NCBI GenBank assembly: GCA_037190225.1
Contig: JBBCJL010000013.1
Coordinates: 62,001 to 126,000 of the forward strand
Direction: 5' to 3'
DNA: 64,000 nt
Origin: MKSF01 sp037190225
GTDB lineage: Bacteria > Bacteroidota > Bacteroidia > Chitinophagales > Chitinophagaceae
Within the stretch, counting starts at the first letter, position 1. Each line of letters begins with the position of its first letter. This document shows, in pieces, positions 1 through 9,327 of this stretch. The notes beneath the pieces were generated by a model, which saw only the letters and a list, made by a program, of their open reading frames with translations, was not told where the DNA came from and searched no databases. The position numbers and the translations under genes were made by a program.

Positions 1-639
1 TTCCACCACCCGTCCGGAGATATCAAAAAAGTTTCCTGGCACAATACTATCCTGAAAAGCACAAAACATATCACCATCAACTTCCCTCGTGATGGTTCCA
101 AAGGTGCTGTGTACGGTGGTACATCCGGTTCCGGCTTATTCAATACAGACAACAGGATCGTAGGTATCGCTTCTACGGCAAGTGGTGCGATAACTGATTG
201 TCCTAACAACACTTACAACTCCCTTAACTACTATAAATTTGCTTCCGGCTATAATTATGATCTGAACATTCCGACCAGGAACCTGAAAGCATGGCTGGAT
301 CCGTTCAATACAGGAGCCAAAACAGCAAATGCTACCAATACGCAATGTGAAGGCCTCTCTATCGTTACTATGGATGAAGGACTGGAAAAAGGTGTGAACT
401 TCTATCCTAACCCTTCCAATACCGGCCTGCTGAATGTTAAGTTCGACCTGGAAAATTCACAAAATGTGAAGCTGGAAGTATTTAATGTAATGGGCGCTAA
501 AGTAGGTGAGCTGAAAGTAAACAATATCACTAAAGGTGATTATGCTTTAGACCTGACCAACTTAAGCAGCGGGGTATATATGATCAAATGCTCCAATGGT
601 ACGGCAGTATCTACCAAAAAAGTAACTATCGCTAAATAA
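1..639 (+). CDS. Secreted lysyl-endopeptidase-like serine protease with T9SS tail (3' part only)
   Basis: The 5' end lies outside the window; the open frame runs from base 1 to the stop at 637-639 (212 residues visible). The start of the visible part reads HHPSGDIKKVSW, typical of the lysyl endopeptidase (Achromobacter protease I) branch of trypsin-like proteases. It is followed by GGTSGSG at nt 115-135, in which the Ser encoded at 124-126 fits the nucleophile position. The catalytic His and Asp would be upstream. The last ~80 residues start at FYPNPSN and form a Por secretion tail (type A T9SS sorting domain), so the enzyme is predicted to be exported across the outer membrane and processed by the sortase PorU. 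A hairpin terminator follows directly. The substrate preference (Lys) is inferred from the family only. Confidence 0.8.
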   Translation, partial: FHHPSGDIKKVSWHNTILKSTKHITINFPRDGSKGAVYGGTSGSGLFNTDNRIVGIASTASGAITDCPNNTYNSLNYYKFASGYNYDLNIPTRNLKAWLDPFNTGAKTANATNTQCEGLSIVTMDEGLEKGVNFYPNPSNTGLLNVKFDLENSQNVKLEVFNVMGAKVGELKVNNITKGDYALDLTNLSSGVYMIKCSNGTAVSTKKVTIAK

Positions 640-656
640 GCAATACACTTTATAAT

Positions 657-692
657 AAAAAAAGCCATTTCGTAAGAAATGGCTTTTTTTAT
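657..692 (+). terminator. Rho-independent terminator after the protease
   Basis: AAAGCCATTTC, loop GTAA, GAAATGGCTTT, then a T run. It lies 20 bases after the stop codon of the protease. The A run on the left arm would also allow weak function on the minus strand, at the end of the globin gene. Confidence 0.85.
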
Positions 693-763
693 TGCGTCCG
701 GCATATAAAGCAGGGATACACGGACCGAGGATACGCCTGCGATACCGGCATCACTACAGTCTG

Positions 764-1150
764 TTACATAAGCGGTCTGCCGCCTTTTTCCCTGAAGTAA
801 TTGATCTTGGAAAGGAACATGACGGACATCTTCTGTGCCCTCCATTTGGCCTCTTCCGTTTTGGGGCCGCTGAAATGGCTGTCCAGGGTCTGGTGCCACA
901 GCTGCAGCCAGCGGTCAAAATGCTCCTGCTGCACCGGGAGCTGCGCGTGGGGAGGAAAGGGGCTGCCCTGGTAGGTATAGGCATCCAGCAATACGGTCTG
1001 CCAGAAATTATACATTTTAGAAAGGTGATGCGGCCAGTCTGAAATAGCTCCCGCAAAGATACCGCCTATCAATGTATCCTTTCTTACTGCTTCGTAGAAG
1101 GTGTCTACAAGCAGCCGGATATCTTCTAAGGTACTTATATCTTTTTTCAC
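764..1150 (-). CDS. Group III truncated hemoglobin
   Basis: This 128-aa protein is a full-length two-over-two globin resembling Campylobacter Ctb. It should bind haem and handle O2 or NO in the cytoplasm. Visible family features are Tyr19 in TFYEAV (B10 position), the FW pair at residues 49-50 in the E helix, the Y-x-G-x-P stretch at 60-64, and His68 in FPPHAQ, which aligns with the proximal F8 His of Ctb. W81 and W85 in the HFDRWLQLW segment are also typical. The start codon is GTG at 1148-1150; no in-frame ATG gives a better fit. It stands alone between two secreted-protein genes, so there is no operon context. Confidence 0.85.
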   Translation of the reverse strand: MKKDISTLEDIRLLVDTFYEAVRKDTLIGGIFAGAISDWPHHLSKMYNFWQTVLLDAYTYQGSPFPPHAQLPVQQEHFDRWLQLWHQTLDSHFSGPKTEEAKWRAQKMSVMFLSKINYFREKGGRPLM

Positions 1151-1425
1151 AATAATATTTTTTAGGATACTTTACAAAGGTACTGATTATTCCTTCCGTA
1201 GAGAGGATTATCGGGACAATCTGGGCCCGGTACCGGTACGGGATGCAGCAACGGTGCTCAATAGCTTTCCCCACAGGCTAAATATGACAATACTTTTACG
1301 GATCCGTGACAATAAAGCCTTGTTTGTAGGATATCTTTGCCCCGCAAAAACAACAACACTGTTTTATAAAGCTTCTTTCGCCGAATTGTAGAAAATCTGA
1401 CTATGTAATTAATGTTTAGTTTTCT

Positions 1426-4407
1426 ATGATGAATAAAATATCCCGATTCCGGAATGTCTTCCTGGTGTCTGCTCTGCTGGCAGGATCCTGTATGGTATCT
1501 GAAGCCCAGCAATGGAACCTCGTAGGCGGTACTGCACTTACTGCCGTCAACGGCTCTTATTCCAATCTTGTTAAAGACAACAGCGGTAACTATTATGTTT
1601 CCTATTACGGAGGGGGTGTTACCAAGGGCTCCGTTCAGAAATTTGACGGTACGTCCTGGTCCTTTGTGGGCGCGCAGGGTATTACCCCGGGCTTTGCCAC
1701 CTATAACAGCCTCGCCGTCAATGCGGCGAATGAGCTGTATTACAGCTTCCAGGATGGCAGCAACAGCAATCATTTATCTGTAAAGAAATACAGTCCTGTT
1801 TCCAATACATGGACCGATGCGGGGGTGGCTATTTCCGGGGCTGTGGTCAATTACCAGCACCTGAAGATAGTGCCTTCCACCAACCTGCCCGTAGTATCTT
1901 ACAATAACGCCGGCATCAGGATCAGGCGGTATGACGGTATCTCTTCCTGGACGGACGTAGGCGTATCTCCGGTGGTCACCGGCAACGGCGCCAATCACAG
2001 TATGGTGGTCAGCAGTGACGATACCGTATTTGTGGCCGTTCAGACCGGCACCGCCTATGCTGTCTATAAAAATCATATCAACGCTTCCGCTACGACAGCC
2101 TGGCAGCTGGTTGGCAATTCCGCCTTCACCTCCGGCGGCAATTCCAACCAGTTCACGGTGTCCCTGGCCATTGACAGCAGGAACCGGCTTTATCTGGCTT
2201 ACCGGGGGCTGAGCAACCCGAACCAGAGCAGGATAGAGGTGTACACCTTTAACGGCTCTTCCTGGGAGCCTTTGGGCAACCAGCTGTTCTCTGGCAGCAG
2301 CGTAGAGCATATCTCCATTGCCGTAGCTCCGGCGGGTGTGCCTACGGTGGCCTTCAGGGAGAACAGTCCTACCGATAAGACGATGGTCTATACGCTGTCC
2401 GGCAATACCTGGGTATCGCTGGGCGCGGCTTCCACGGATATCGGTAGCTGGAATTCCCTCATACTGGACAACGGCGCCCCGGTTGTAGCCTTCTGTGAGA
2501 GCACGGGCGTGAACGGCGGCCTGGTGACCGTAAAGAAATATGCACTTTCCAATACGATAGATAGCGTAAGGGTCAATACTTTGAACAACGTAAGCCCTAT
2601 CCTGACCAGCAGCACGCTGGCTACACAGGCGGCAACCACGTTGCAGCTGGAGTCTCACGTGTATCCTTCCCTTGCCTCTCAGAATGTGACCTGGAGCATT
2701 CCTCCCGGCAATACTGCCACTGCGGGCATCAGCAGCTCCGGCCTGGTAACGGTTCCCGTGCAGACGCAGGGCATTGCCTGGGCCAAAGCGGTATCGGCGG
2801 TAGATGCTGCCAAATCCGACTCCCTGATGCTGCAGGTATATTGTAAGCCGAGCCATACCAATCCTATTAACTGGTTTGTCATAGATACGGTACAGGTGCT
2901 CGGTACCTCCCTGTTCAATACCACCACTGCCCTGGGCAACCCGAACGCTTACCAGATATTCCCTGAAGCAGGTAATAATACGGCCACCCTCAACATCGGT
3001 TCCACTTATACCCTTAAAACATTTGTAACTTTCAGCTACGGTCTTCAGAACACACAGGAGATGAGCTATTCCCTGTGGATAGATTATAACAGGAACGGCG
3101 TTTTTGAAGCTACGGAATGGACGCAGATAGCTGCCAATACCTATGATTCCCTATTAACAGGCCAGTTCACTGTTCCTGCCGGCGCACGCCCGGGTAAAAC
3201 CCTGATGCGGGTACGTTCCAGGCTGGCAGGGTCCAATAATGGAGCAACGGATGCATGTTCCGCTTTCAACGGCAGCGGCCAGACCAAGGATTTCATTATT
3301 ACCCTGGCGTCCGTTTATGCTGTTGCTGCAGATAGTGTTGTGGTCCGTACACAGAATAATGTAAGCCCCGTTATTACCACCAATGCCGGTACGCTGCAGA
3401 TGGAAGCTTCGGTATATCCGCTCAGCCTTAACCAGGATGTGACCTGGAGCGTGGTGCCGGTCACAGGCGCTGCTACGATATCCACAGGCGGCGTGCTCAC
3501 GGCGGTTGCCAATGGTACCGTATATGCTAAAGCGGTTTCCGTTTTTGATCCTGCTTTCAGTGACTCTATGCTGGTGACCATCAGCAACCAGACAGTTGAA
3601 GTGACAGGAATACAGGTACAGACAGCGAATAATATCAGCCCGGTCATCACCACGAATGCCGGTACGCTCCAGGTGGAAGCTGTCATTACGCCGCTGAATG
3701 CCACCAACAGGAATGTTACCTGGAGCATTGTGCCGCTTACCGGGAATGCTGTAATTTCTGCAACCGGCCTGGTGACAGCGGTTACGGACGGTGTGGTCTA
3801 TGCCAGGGCTGTTTCCGTGGCCAACAACGCTTTGACAGATTCCATAAGGATCGACATCAGCAACCAGGTGGTACAGGTGGAAGGTATAAAAGTCCAGACA
3901 CAGAACAATGCCGCTGCTGTTATCGCTACCAATTCCGGTACGCTGCAGCTGGAAGCAATCATAACACCTTCCAATGCCACGAACCGGGATGTGACCTGGA
4001 GCATCGTGCTGGAAACGGGAACGGCTACCATTTCTGCCAGCGGCCTGGTGACCGCATTCAGTAACGGTAAGGTCTATGCGAAAGCACAATCAGTGGATAA
4101 TCCTGCTCTGGCAGACTCCCTGGAGATCATTATATCCAACCAGGGCGGTTCTGATATTGCCGCTGTAAACGGATGGCAGGCACGGGTATATCCGAATCCC
4201 GTTAAAGAGGTACTGCTTGTTGAGCTGCCATTTACAACAGCGTCAGGCGTGCTTACGCTGATGAATATCCAGGGCCAGGTGATCCACAGTCAGGCATATA
4301 AGGGTAATGCCTTTGAATTGCCTGTTAAGGACCTGCCTGCAGGTATCTATCTGCTGCAGCTGAGCACTGAGCGGGGAACTGTTACAGAGAAGATCGTAAA
4401 AGAGTAA
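1426..4407 (+). CDS. Secreted propeller/GEVED/Ig-like (Big_2) protein with T9SS tail
   Basis: A 993-aa exported protein. A signal peptide covers residues 1-27 (cleavage near SEA-QQW). Residues ~28-375 carry repeated W-x-x-V/L-G and YNSLAV/LRLY blades suggesting a beta-propeller. An Ig-like Big_2 unit is at ~378-470, a GEVED domain at ~475-625 (YSLWIDYNRNG at 546), then three tandem Big_2 units at ~633-722, 725-812 and 813-905, each with a DVTWS/NVTWS core. A type A Por tail starts at VYPNP near 918. It is predicted to be surface-anchored or released by T9SS. Adhesion or glycan binding is plausible, but nothing catalytic is visible. A tandem ATG (1426, 1429) leaves the exact start open by one codon. 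Confidence 0.85.
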   Translation: MMNKISRFRNVFLVSALLAGSCMVSEAQQWNLVGGTALTAVNGSYSNLVKDNSGNYYVSYYGGGVTKGSVQKFDGTSWSFVGAQGITPGFATYNSLAVNAANELYYSFQDGSNSNHLSVKKYSPVSNTWTDAGVAISGAVVNYQHLKIVPSTNLPVVSYNNAGIRIRRYDGISSWTDVGVSPVVTGNGANHSMVVSSDDTVFVAVQTGTAYAVYKNHINASATTAWQLVGNSAFTSGGNSNQFTVSLAIDSRNRLYLAYRGLSNPNQSRIEVYTFNGSSWEPLGNQLFSGSSVEHISIAVAPAGVPTVAFRENSPTDKTMVYTLSGNTWVSLGAASTDIGSWNSLILDNGAPVVAFCESTGVNGGLVTVKKYALSNTIDSVRVNTLNNVSPILTSSTLATQAATTLQLESHVYPSLASQNVTWSIPPGNTATAGISSSGLVTVPVQTQGIAWAKAVSAVDAAKSDSLMLQVYCKPSHTNPINWFVIDTVQVLGTSLFNTTTALGNPNAYQIFPEAGNNTATLNIGSTYTLKTFVTFSYGLQNTQEMSYSLWIDYNRNGVFEATEWTQIAANTYDSLLTGQFTVPAGARPGKTLMRVRSRLAGSNNGATDACSAFNGSGQTKDFIITLASVYAVAADSVVVRTQNNVSPVITTNAGTLQMEASVYPLSLNQDVTWSVVPVTGAATISTGGVLTAVANGTVYAKAVSVFDPAFSDSMLVTISNQTVEVTGIQVQTANNISPVITTNAGTLQVEAVITPLNATNRNVTWSIVPLTGNAVISATGLVTAVTDGVVYARAVSVANNALTDSIRIDISNQVVQVEGIKVQTQNNAAAVIATNSGTLQLEAIITPSNATNRDVTWSIVLETGTATISASGLVTAFSNGKVYAKAQSVDNPALADSLEIIISNQGGSDIAAVNGWQARVYPNPVKEVLLVELPFTTASGVLTLMNIQGQVIHSQAYKGNAFELPVKDLPAGIYLLQLSTERGTVTEKIVKE
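3322..4137 (+). repeat. Three tandem Big_2 Ig-like coding repeats
   Basis: Three units with a period of about 265-275 bases begin near 3322, 3599 and 3864. Each contains near-identical coding stretches, such as the GGTACGCTSCAGVTGGAAGC-type segments at about 3390, 3660 and 3937, and a conserved acctggagc box. Identity at the DNA level suggests fairly recent internal duplication. Confidence 0.75.
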
Positions 4408-4414
4408 TCATGAA

Positions 4415-4443
4415 GTGAGGCTTTAAAAAGCCTCGCTTTTTAT
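4415..4443 (+). terminator. Terminator after the Big_2 protein
   Basis: GAGGCTT, loop, AAGCCTC followed by GCTTTTTAT, 8 bases past the stop codon at 4405-4407. Confidence 0.8.
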
Positions 4444-4633
4444 CACATTGAGCTTATCAAATGTGATGTATATGATGTATGAATAAACAACCCTGTCATA
4501 TGGCGCTAAGCCGAAATATTGACAGGCTTGTTTACTTTTCAGACTTAAATATATTACAGGGATATCCGCGATCAGGTTATTGATGCAGCGCCTTAATAAC
4601 GGAGTAAAGCCGGCGGATATAAGGAGCAAAAAG

Positions 4634-4662
4634 AAAGGGACAGCATTAAGCTGTCCCTTTCT
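4634..4662 (-). terminator. rpoC terminator (possibly bidirectional)
   Basis: Perfect 10-bp stem AAAGGGACAG / CTGTCCCTTT with a 7-base loop. On the minus strand it is followed by a T-rich stretch and sits about 35 bases beyond the rpoC stop. The rest of the 4444-4696 intergenic stretch holds two weaker inverted repeats (4443-4466 and 4492-4526) and no gene. Confidence 0.8.
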
Positions 4663-4696
4663 TTTAATATTAAAACAGGTCGGACCTGTTTATGGA

Positions 4697-7600
4697 TTAT
4701 TCATCATCATCAAACTGCAGCACATCCTGGCTCTGCATCAGCAATTCATATTCATCTTTAGAGCCTACGATCATATCCTGGAACTTGCGGGTTCCTGTTC
4801 CTGCAGGGATCAGTCCGCCGGTGATCACATTTTCCTTCAGTCCTAGCAGGCTGTCTGTCTTACCGGCGATAGCCGCTGTGGACAGTACTTTGGTTGTTTC
4901 CTGGAAGGAAGCCGCGGATATCCAGCTTTGTGTACCCAGGGAGGCTTTGGTGATACCTAACAGCAGCGGAGAGGAAGTGGCAGGTTGGGCATCACGATAC
5001 TCGATCAGCTTTTTGTCCATTCTTCTCAGAACGCTGTTCTCTTCTCTCAGCTCACGCAGGGTAACGATCTGTCCCGGGTGCATTTTCTCGCTGTCTCCTG
5101 AATCAATAACCACTTTCTTGTCGTAGATAAAGTCGTTTTCGTCCATGAACTCGATTCTTTCAACGGTATCGTCTTCGAGGAATTTGGTATCGCCCGGATC
5201 CATAATGGTCACTTTACGCATCATCTGGCGAACGATCACTTCAATGTGCTTGTCATTGATCTTCACGCCCTGTAAGCGGTAAACTTCCTGGATCTCGTTC
5301 ACCAGGTACTCCTGCACTGCATGAGGTCCTTTGATCTTCAGGATATCGCTTGGTGTTGTCTGCCCGTCTGATAAGGCATTACCGGCTTTGATGAAGTCAC
5401 CGTCCTGCACCGTGATCTGGCGCGTCAGCGGCACCAGGTATTTGCGGACCAGGCCTTCTTTGGATTCCACGATGATCTCACGGTTACCGCGTTTTACGCT
5501 GCCGAAAGAAACCACACCGTCAATTTCCGCAACTACTGCGGGGTTGGACGGGTTACGGGCTTCAAACAGCTCCGTTACGCGCGGCAGACCTCCGGTGATA
5601 TCCCTTGCACGGCCCATCACACGTGGTATCTTAACGAGGATCTGTCCTGATTTTACCCTTTCTCCTTCAGATACGGAGATGTGGGCACCCACAGGAAGGT
5701 TATAGGTTTTCACGTCTTCCCCTTCTATCAGGATGGACGGGATCTTTGTCTTGTCTTTTGTTTCAATAACTACTTTTTCCGTGTGTCCTGTCTGCTCATC
5801 GGTCTCCTCACGGTACGTTACACCTTCTTTAATGCTTTCGAAAGCTACTTTACCGTCAATCTCAGCGATGATAACCGCATTGAACGGATCCCAGGTACAG
5901 ATCACATCTCCCTTTTGTATCTTCTGGCCATCCTGGATCTTCAGGGTAGAGCCGTAAGGGATATTATGAGTGGTCAGTAGCCTGTCGTTTTCCACATCCA
6001 TTACCCTCAGCTCCCCGGTACGTCCTATTACCACATTCACAACATTGCCTTCTTCATCTACGCTCTTGGTGGTACGGATGCCGTCAAACTGTACGGTTCC
6101 GGTAAAGCGGGACAACATTTGTGAGTTGATGGTGGAAGAGCCGGCCACACCACCCACGTGGAAGGTACGCAGTGTCAGCTGGGTACCTGGCTCACCGATG
6201 GACTGGGCCGCAATGATACCTACGGCATCACCGCGTTGTGTCATATAGCCGGTAGCGAGGTTTTTACCATAGCATTTGGAACAGCATCCGCGCTTGGTCT
6301 CACAGGTCAGTACAGAACGTATCTCAACGGTCTCAACACCGGCATCTTCGATAGCCTGTGCGATATCTTCGGTGATCTCAGCCCCGGAGGTAACCAGCAG
6401 CTCATCCGTTACGGGATCATAAACATCATGCAGGGACACACGTCCGAGGATACGGTCGAACAATGGTTCAACGATCTCTTCATTATCTTTTAATGCAGAA
6501 ATAGCCAGTCCTCTCAATGTACCGCAATCTTCTTCATTGATCACCACATCCTGGGCAACGTCCACCAGACGACGGGTCAGGTAACCCGCATCCGCTGTTT
6601 TAAGGGCGGTATCCGCAAGACCTTTACGCGCACCGTGCGTGGAGATGAAGTATTCCAGTACCGAAAGACCGGATTTGAAGTTGGACAGGATCGGGTTTTC
6701 GATGATCTCGGAACCGGTAGAGCCGGAACGGCGCGGCTTGGCCATCAGACCCCTCAGGCCTGCCAGCTGCTTTACCTGCTGTTTGGAACCACGGGCACCG
6801 GAATCCAGCATCATATATACAGAGTTAAAGCCCTGCTTGTCGGATGCCATCTCGGAGATCAGCGTTTCTGTAACACGGGTATCCACACGCGACCAGATGT
6901 CAATGATCTGGTTATAACGTTCGTTATTGGTGATAAGACCCATATTATAGTTATCCCATACCTCATCTACTTCACTTTGTGCATCTTCTATTAATTCTTC
7001 TTTGACTTCAGGGATCGTCAGGTCATTGATGCTGAAGGAAAGACCTCCTCTGTAAGCCGTACGGAAGCCCAGTGTTTTGATATCATCCAGGAATTTTACG
7101 GTCTGAGGGATATTGGTATTTTTCAGGATATCACCGATGATTTCCCTTAAGGATTTTTTGGTCAGCAATGCGTTAACGAAACCATTGTCTTTAGGCACTA
7201 CCTGGTTGAACAGCACGCGACCTACAGTCGTTTCGATGAGTTTATGTTCCAGGCGGCCGTCCTTGGTACGGACATCTGCCTTTACCTTGATCCAGGCGTG
7301 AAGATCGACCCTGCCCTCATTGTGGGCAATGATCACCTCGCTGGCATTGTAGAAGGCTTTGCCTTCACCTTTGATCACTTCATCGGCAGTAGTTTTCTTT
7401 CCTTTTGTCAGGTAGTACAGGCCCAATACCATGTCCTGGGAAGGCAGGGTGATAGGCGTACCGTTCTGAGGGTTCAGGATATTGTGAGACGCCAGCATCA
7501 ATAACTGGGCCTCCAGGATAGCCGCGCTGCTCAAAGGTACGTGTACCGCCATCTGGTCACCATCAAAGTCGGCGTTGAACGCAGAACATACCAGCGGGTG

Positions 7601-9019
7601 CAGACGGATGGCCTTGCCTTCTATCATATGGGGCTGGAAGGCCTGGATAGACAGCCTGTGCAGTGTCGGGGCACGGTTTAATAATACCGGGTGTCCTTTC
7701 ATTACATTCTCCAGGATATCCCATACCACCGCTTCTTTTCTTTCTACCAGCTTCTTGGCCGATTTTACGGTTTTAACAATGCCTCTTTCTATCAGCTTAC
7801 GGATGATGAACGGCTTGAACAGCTCCGCAGCCATATCTTTAGGGATACCGCATTCGTGCAGTCCCATTTCAGGACCTACCACGATAACGGAACGGCCGGA
7901 ATAGTCCACACGCTTACCCAGCAGGTTCTGACGGAAGCGGCCCTGCTTGCCTTTTAATACATCCGATAAGGATTTCAGCGCCCTGCCGCCTTCCGCTTTT
8001 ACGGCGTTGGATTTACGGGAGTTGTCAAACAGGGAATCCACAGCTTCCTGCAGCATACGTTTTTCGTTACGCAGGATGACTTCCGGCGCTTTGATCTCCA
8101 GCAGCCTTTTCAGACGGTTATTCCTGATGATCACCCGGCGGTACAGGTCGTTCAGATCGGAAGATGCGAAACGGCCGCCGTCCAGGGGTACCAGGGGACG
8201 AAGCTCCGGCGGAATTACCGGGATATATTGCATGACCATCCATTCAGGACGGTTTTCGATATGTGTATTGGCTTCCCGGAAGGCTTCCACCACGCTCAGG
8301 CGTTTCAGCGCTTCCTGCTTGCGTTGCTGGGAAGTTTCATTGGCAGCAGAGTTTCTCAGCTCGTAAGACAGCTGGTCCAGGTTGATGCGGCCCAGCAGGT
8401 CGTGTACGGCTTCCGCACCCATCTTGGCCACGAATTTATTGGGATCTTCATCCGGCAGGTACTGGTTTTCCTTAGGAAGGGCATCAATGATATCCAGGTA
8501 TTCATCCTCAGATAATAAAGCCATATAGGTATCTTCACTATCTTTCATCTGTAATTTCTGGCGGATCATCTCTTCCGCCTCGCCGGCCTGGATGATCACA
8601 TAACGTTCGTAATACACGATGCTCTCCAGCTTTTTGGAGCTGCAACCCAGCAAATAACCTATTTTGTTAGGCAATGATTTGAAATACCAAATATGAACGA
8701 CAGGCACTACCAGCTTTAAGTGGCCCATACGCTCGCGACGTACCTTCTTCTCCGTCACCTCCACTCCACAACGGTCACACACAATACCACGGTAGCGAAT
8801 ACGCTTGTACTTACCGCAGTAACATTCGAAATCCTTGACAGGACCGAAGATCTTTTCACAGAAAAGACCGTCACGTTCCGGTTTGTAAGTACGATAATTG
8901 ATCGTTTCAGGTTTTAAAACCTCTCCGTAAGAGCGATCGAGAATACCATCCGGTGAAGCCAGACTGATGGTAATTTTGTCGAACCCTGATTTTGGACGGT
9001 TGTCTTTTTTAATTGCCAT
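4697..9019 (-). CDS. rpoC: DNA-directed RNA polymerase subunit beta'
   Basis: A 1440-aa catalytic subunit of RNA polymerase. The N-terminal zinc ribbon has Cys66, Cys68, Cys81 and Cys84. The Mg-binding catalytic loop NADFDGDQ is at residues 482-489. The second zinc site (CGTLRG ... CETKRGCCSKCYGK) and a long C-terminal domain are intact, and the length is normal for Bacteroidota. The start MAIKKDNRPKSGF is the usual family start. Unusually, the gene is not preceded by rpoB: upstream there is a 308-base non-coding stretch with a good Bacteroidetes promoter, then an unrelated methyltransferase gene. It therefore looks like an independently transcribed rpoC. Confidence 0.98.
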   Translation of the reverse strand: MAIKKDNRPKSGFDKITISLASPDGILDRSYGEVLKPETINYRTYKPERDGLFCEKIFGPVKDFECYCGKYKRIRYRGIVCDRCGVEVTEKKVRRERMGHLKLVVPVVHIWYFKSLPNKIGYLLGCSSKKLESIVYYERYVIIQAGEAEEMIRQKLQMKDSEDTYMALLSEDEYLDIIDALPKENQYLPDEDPNKFVAKMGAEAVHDLLGRINLDQLSYELRNSAANETSQQRKQEALKRLSVVEAFREANTHIENRPEWMVMQYIPVIPPELRPLVPLDGGRFASSDLNDLYRRVIIRNNRLKRLLEIKAPEVILRNEKRMLQEAVDSLFDNSRKSNAVKAEGGRALKSLSDVLKGKQGRFRQNLLGKRVDYSGRSVIVVGPEMGLHECGIPKDMAAELFKPFIIRKLIERGIVKTVKSAKKLVERKEAVVWDILENVMKGHPVLLNRAPTLHRLSIQAFQPHMIEGKAIRLHPLVCSAFNADFDGDQMAVHVPLSSAAILEAQLLMLASHNILNPQNGTPITLPSQDMVLGLYYLTKGKKTTADEVIKGEGKAFYNASEVIIAHNEGRVDLHAWIKVKADVRTKDGRLEHKLIETTVGRVLFNQVVPKDNGFVNALLTKKSLREIIGDILKNTNIPQTVKFLDDIKTLGFRTAYRGGLSFSINDLTIPEVKEELIEDAQSEVDEVWDNYNMGLITNNERYNQIIDIWSRVDTRVTETLISEMASDKQGFNSVYMMLDSGARGSKQQVKQLAGLRGLMAKPRRSGSTGSEIIENPILSNFKSGLSVLEYFISTHGARKGLADTALKTADAGYLTRRLVDVAQDVVINEEDCGTLRGLAISALKDNEEIVEPLFDRILGRVSLHDVYDPVTDELLVTSGAEITEDIAQAIEDAGVETVEIRSVLTCETKRGCCSKCYGKNLATGYMTQRGDAVGIIAAQSIGEPGTQLTLRTFHVGGVAGSSTINSQMLSRFTGTVQFDGIRTTKSVDEEGNVVNVVIGRTGELRVMDVENDRLLTTHNIPYGSTLKIQDGQKIQKGDVICTWDPFNAVIIAEIDGKVAFESIKEGVTYREETDEQTGHTEKVVIETKDKTKIPSILIEGEDVKTYNLPVGAHISVSEGERVKSGQILVKIPRVMGRARDITGGLPRVTELFEARNPSNPAVVAEIDGVVSFGSVKRGNREIIVESKEGLVRKYLVPLTRQITVQDGDFIKAGNALSDGQTTPSDILKIKGPHAVQEYLVNEIQEVYRLQGVKINDKHIEVIVRQMMRKVTIMDPGDTKFLEDDTVERIEFMDENDFIYDKKVVIDSGDSEKMHPGQIVTLRELREENSVLRRMDKKLIEYRDAQPATSSPLLLGITKASLGTQSWISAASFQETTKVLSTAAIAGKTDSLLGLKENVITGGLIPAGTGTRKFQDMIVGSKDEYELLMQSQDVLQFDDDE

Positions 9020-9222
9020 TTGAAAATATTGAAGTAATGTTCAAAATACTAAAAGGATTTGCTTGTATGCCTGCATCGCCGTCTATTGGATGCGCTGACT
9101 GCCGTAAATAACAATTTCCCGTCTCTAAATGCTTGATTTTGAGACAGGCAAGGAGTTATCGCGCGTCAATTTTTAATAAATGGTTTCTGCACACACAAAA
9201 CATCCCTATATCATAGGGTCTG

Positions 9223-9252
9223 CAAAGATACAAAATAATTTTTATAATCAAA
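9223..9252 (-). promoter_or_regulatory. Probable Bacteroidetes-type promoter of rpoC
   Basis: Read on the minus strand: a -33 element TTTG (9249-9252), an 18-base spacer, and a -7 element TATCTTTG (9223-9230) matching TAnnTTTG exactly. Transcription would start near 9216, leaving a leader of about 195 bases before the rpoC ATG. A short palindrome (CCTATATCATAGG, 9204-9216) lies at the predicted start site. The remainder of 9020-9222 shows no gene or clear riboswitch fold. Confidence 0.6.
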
Positions 9253-9327
9253 ATTTGAATACTTTTTGAGGAAAAGCCGGATTTTTTTTCCACATAATGG
9301 GAATAATAGCGAAGGGCCGGCAGATAA

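Noticed and set aside
1774..2856. 360-codon reading frame on the minus strand
   Set aside because: Opposite the 993-aa secreted protein; low-complexity Arg/Gly composition and no domain.
4443..4526. Two inverted repeats as a small RNA gene
   Set aside because: Short imperfect stems with no promoter-like sequence; probably chance or part of transcription ends.
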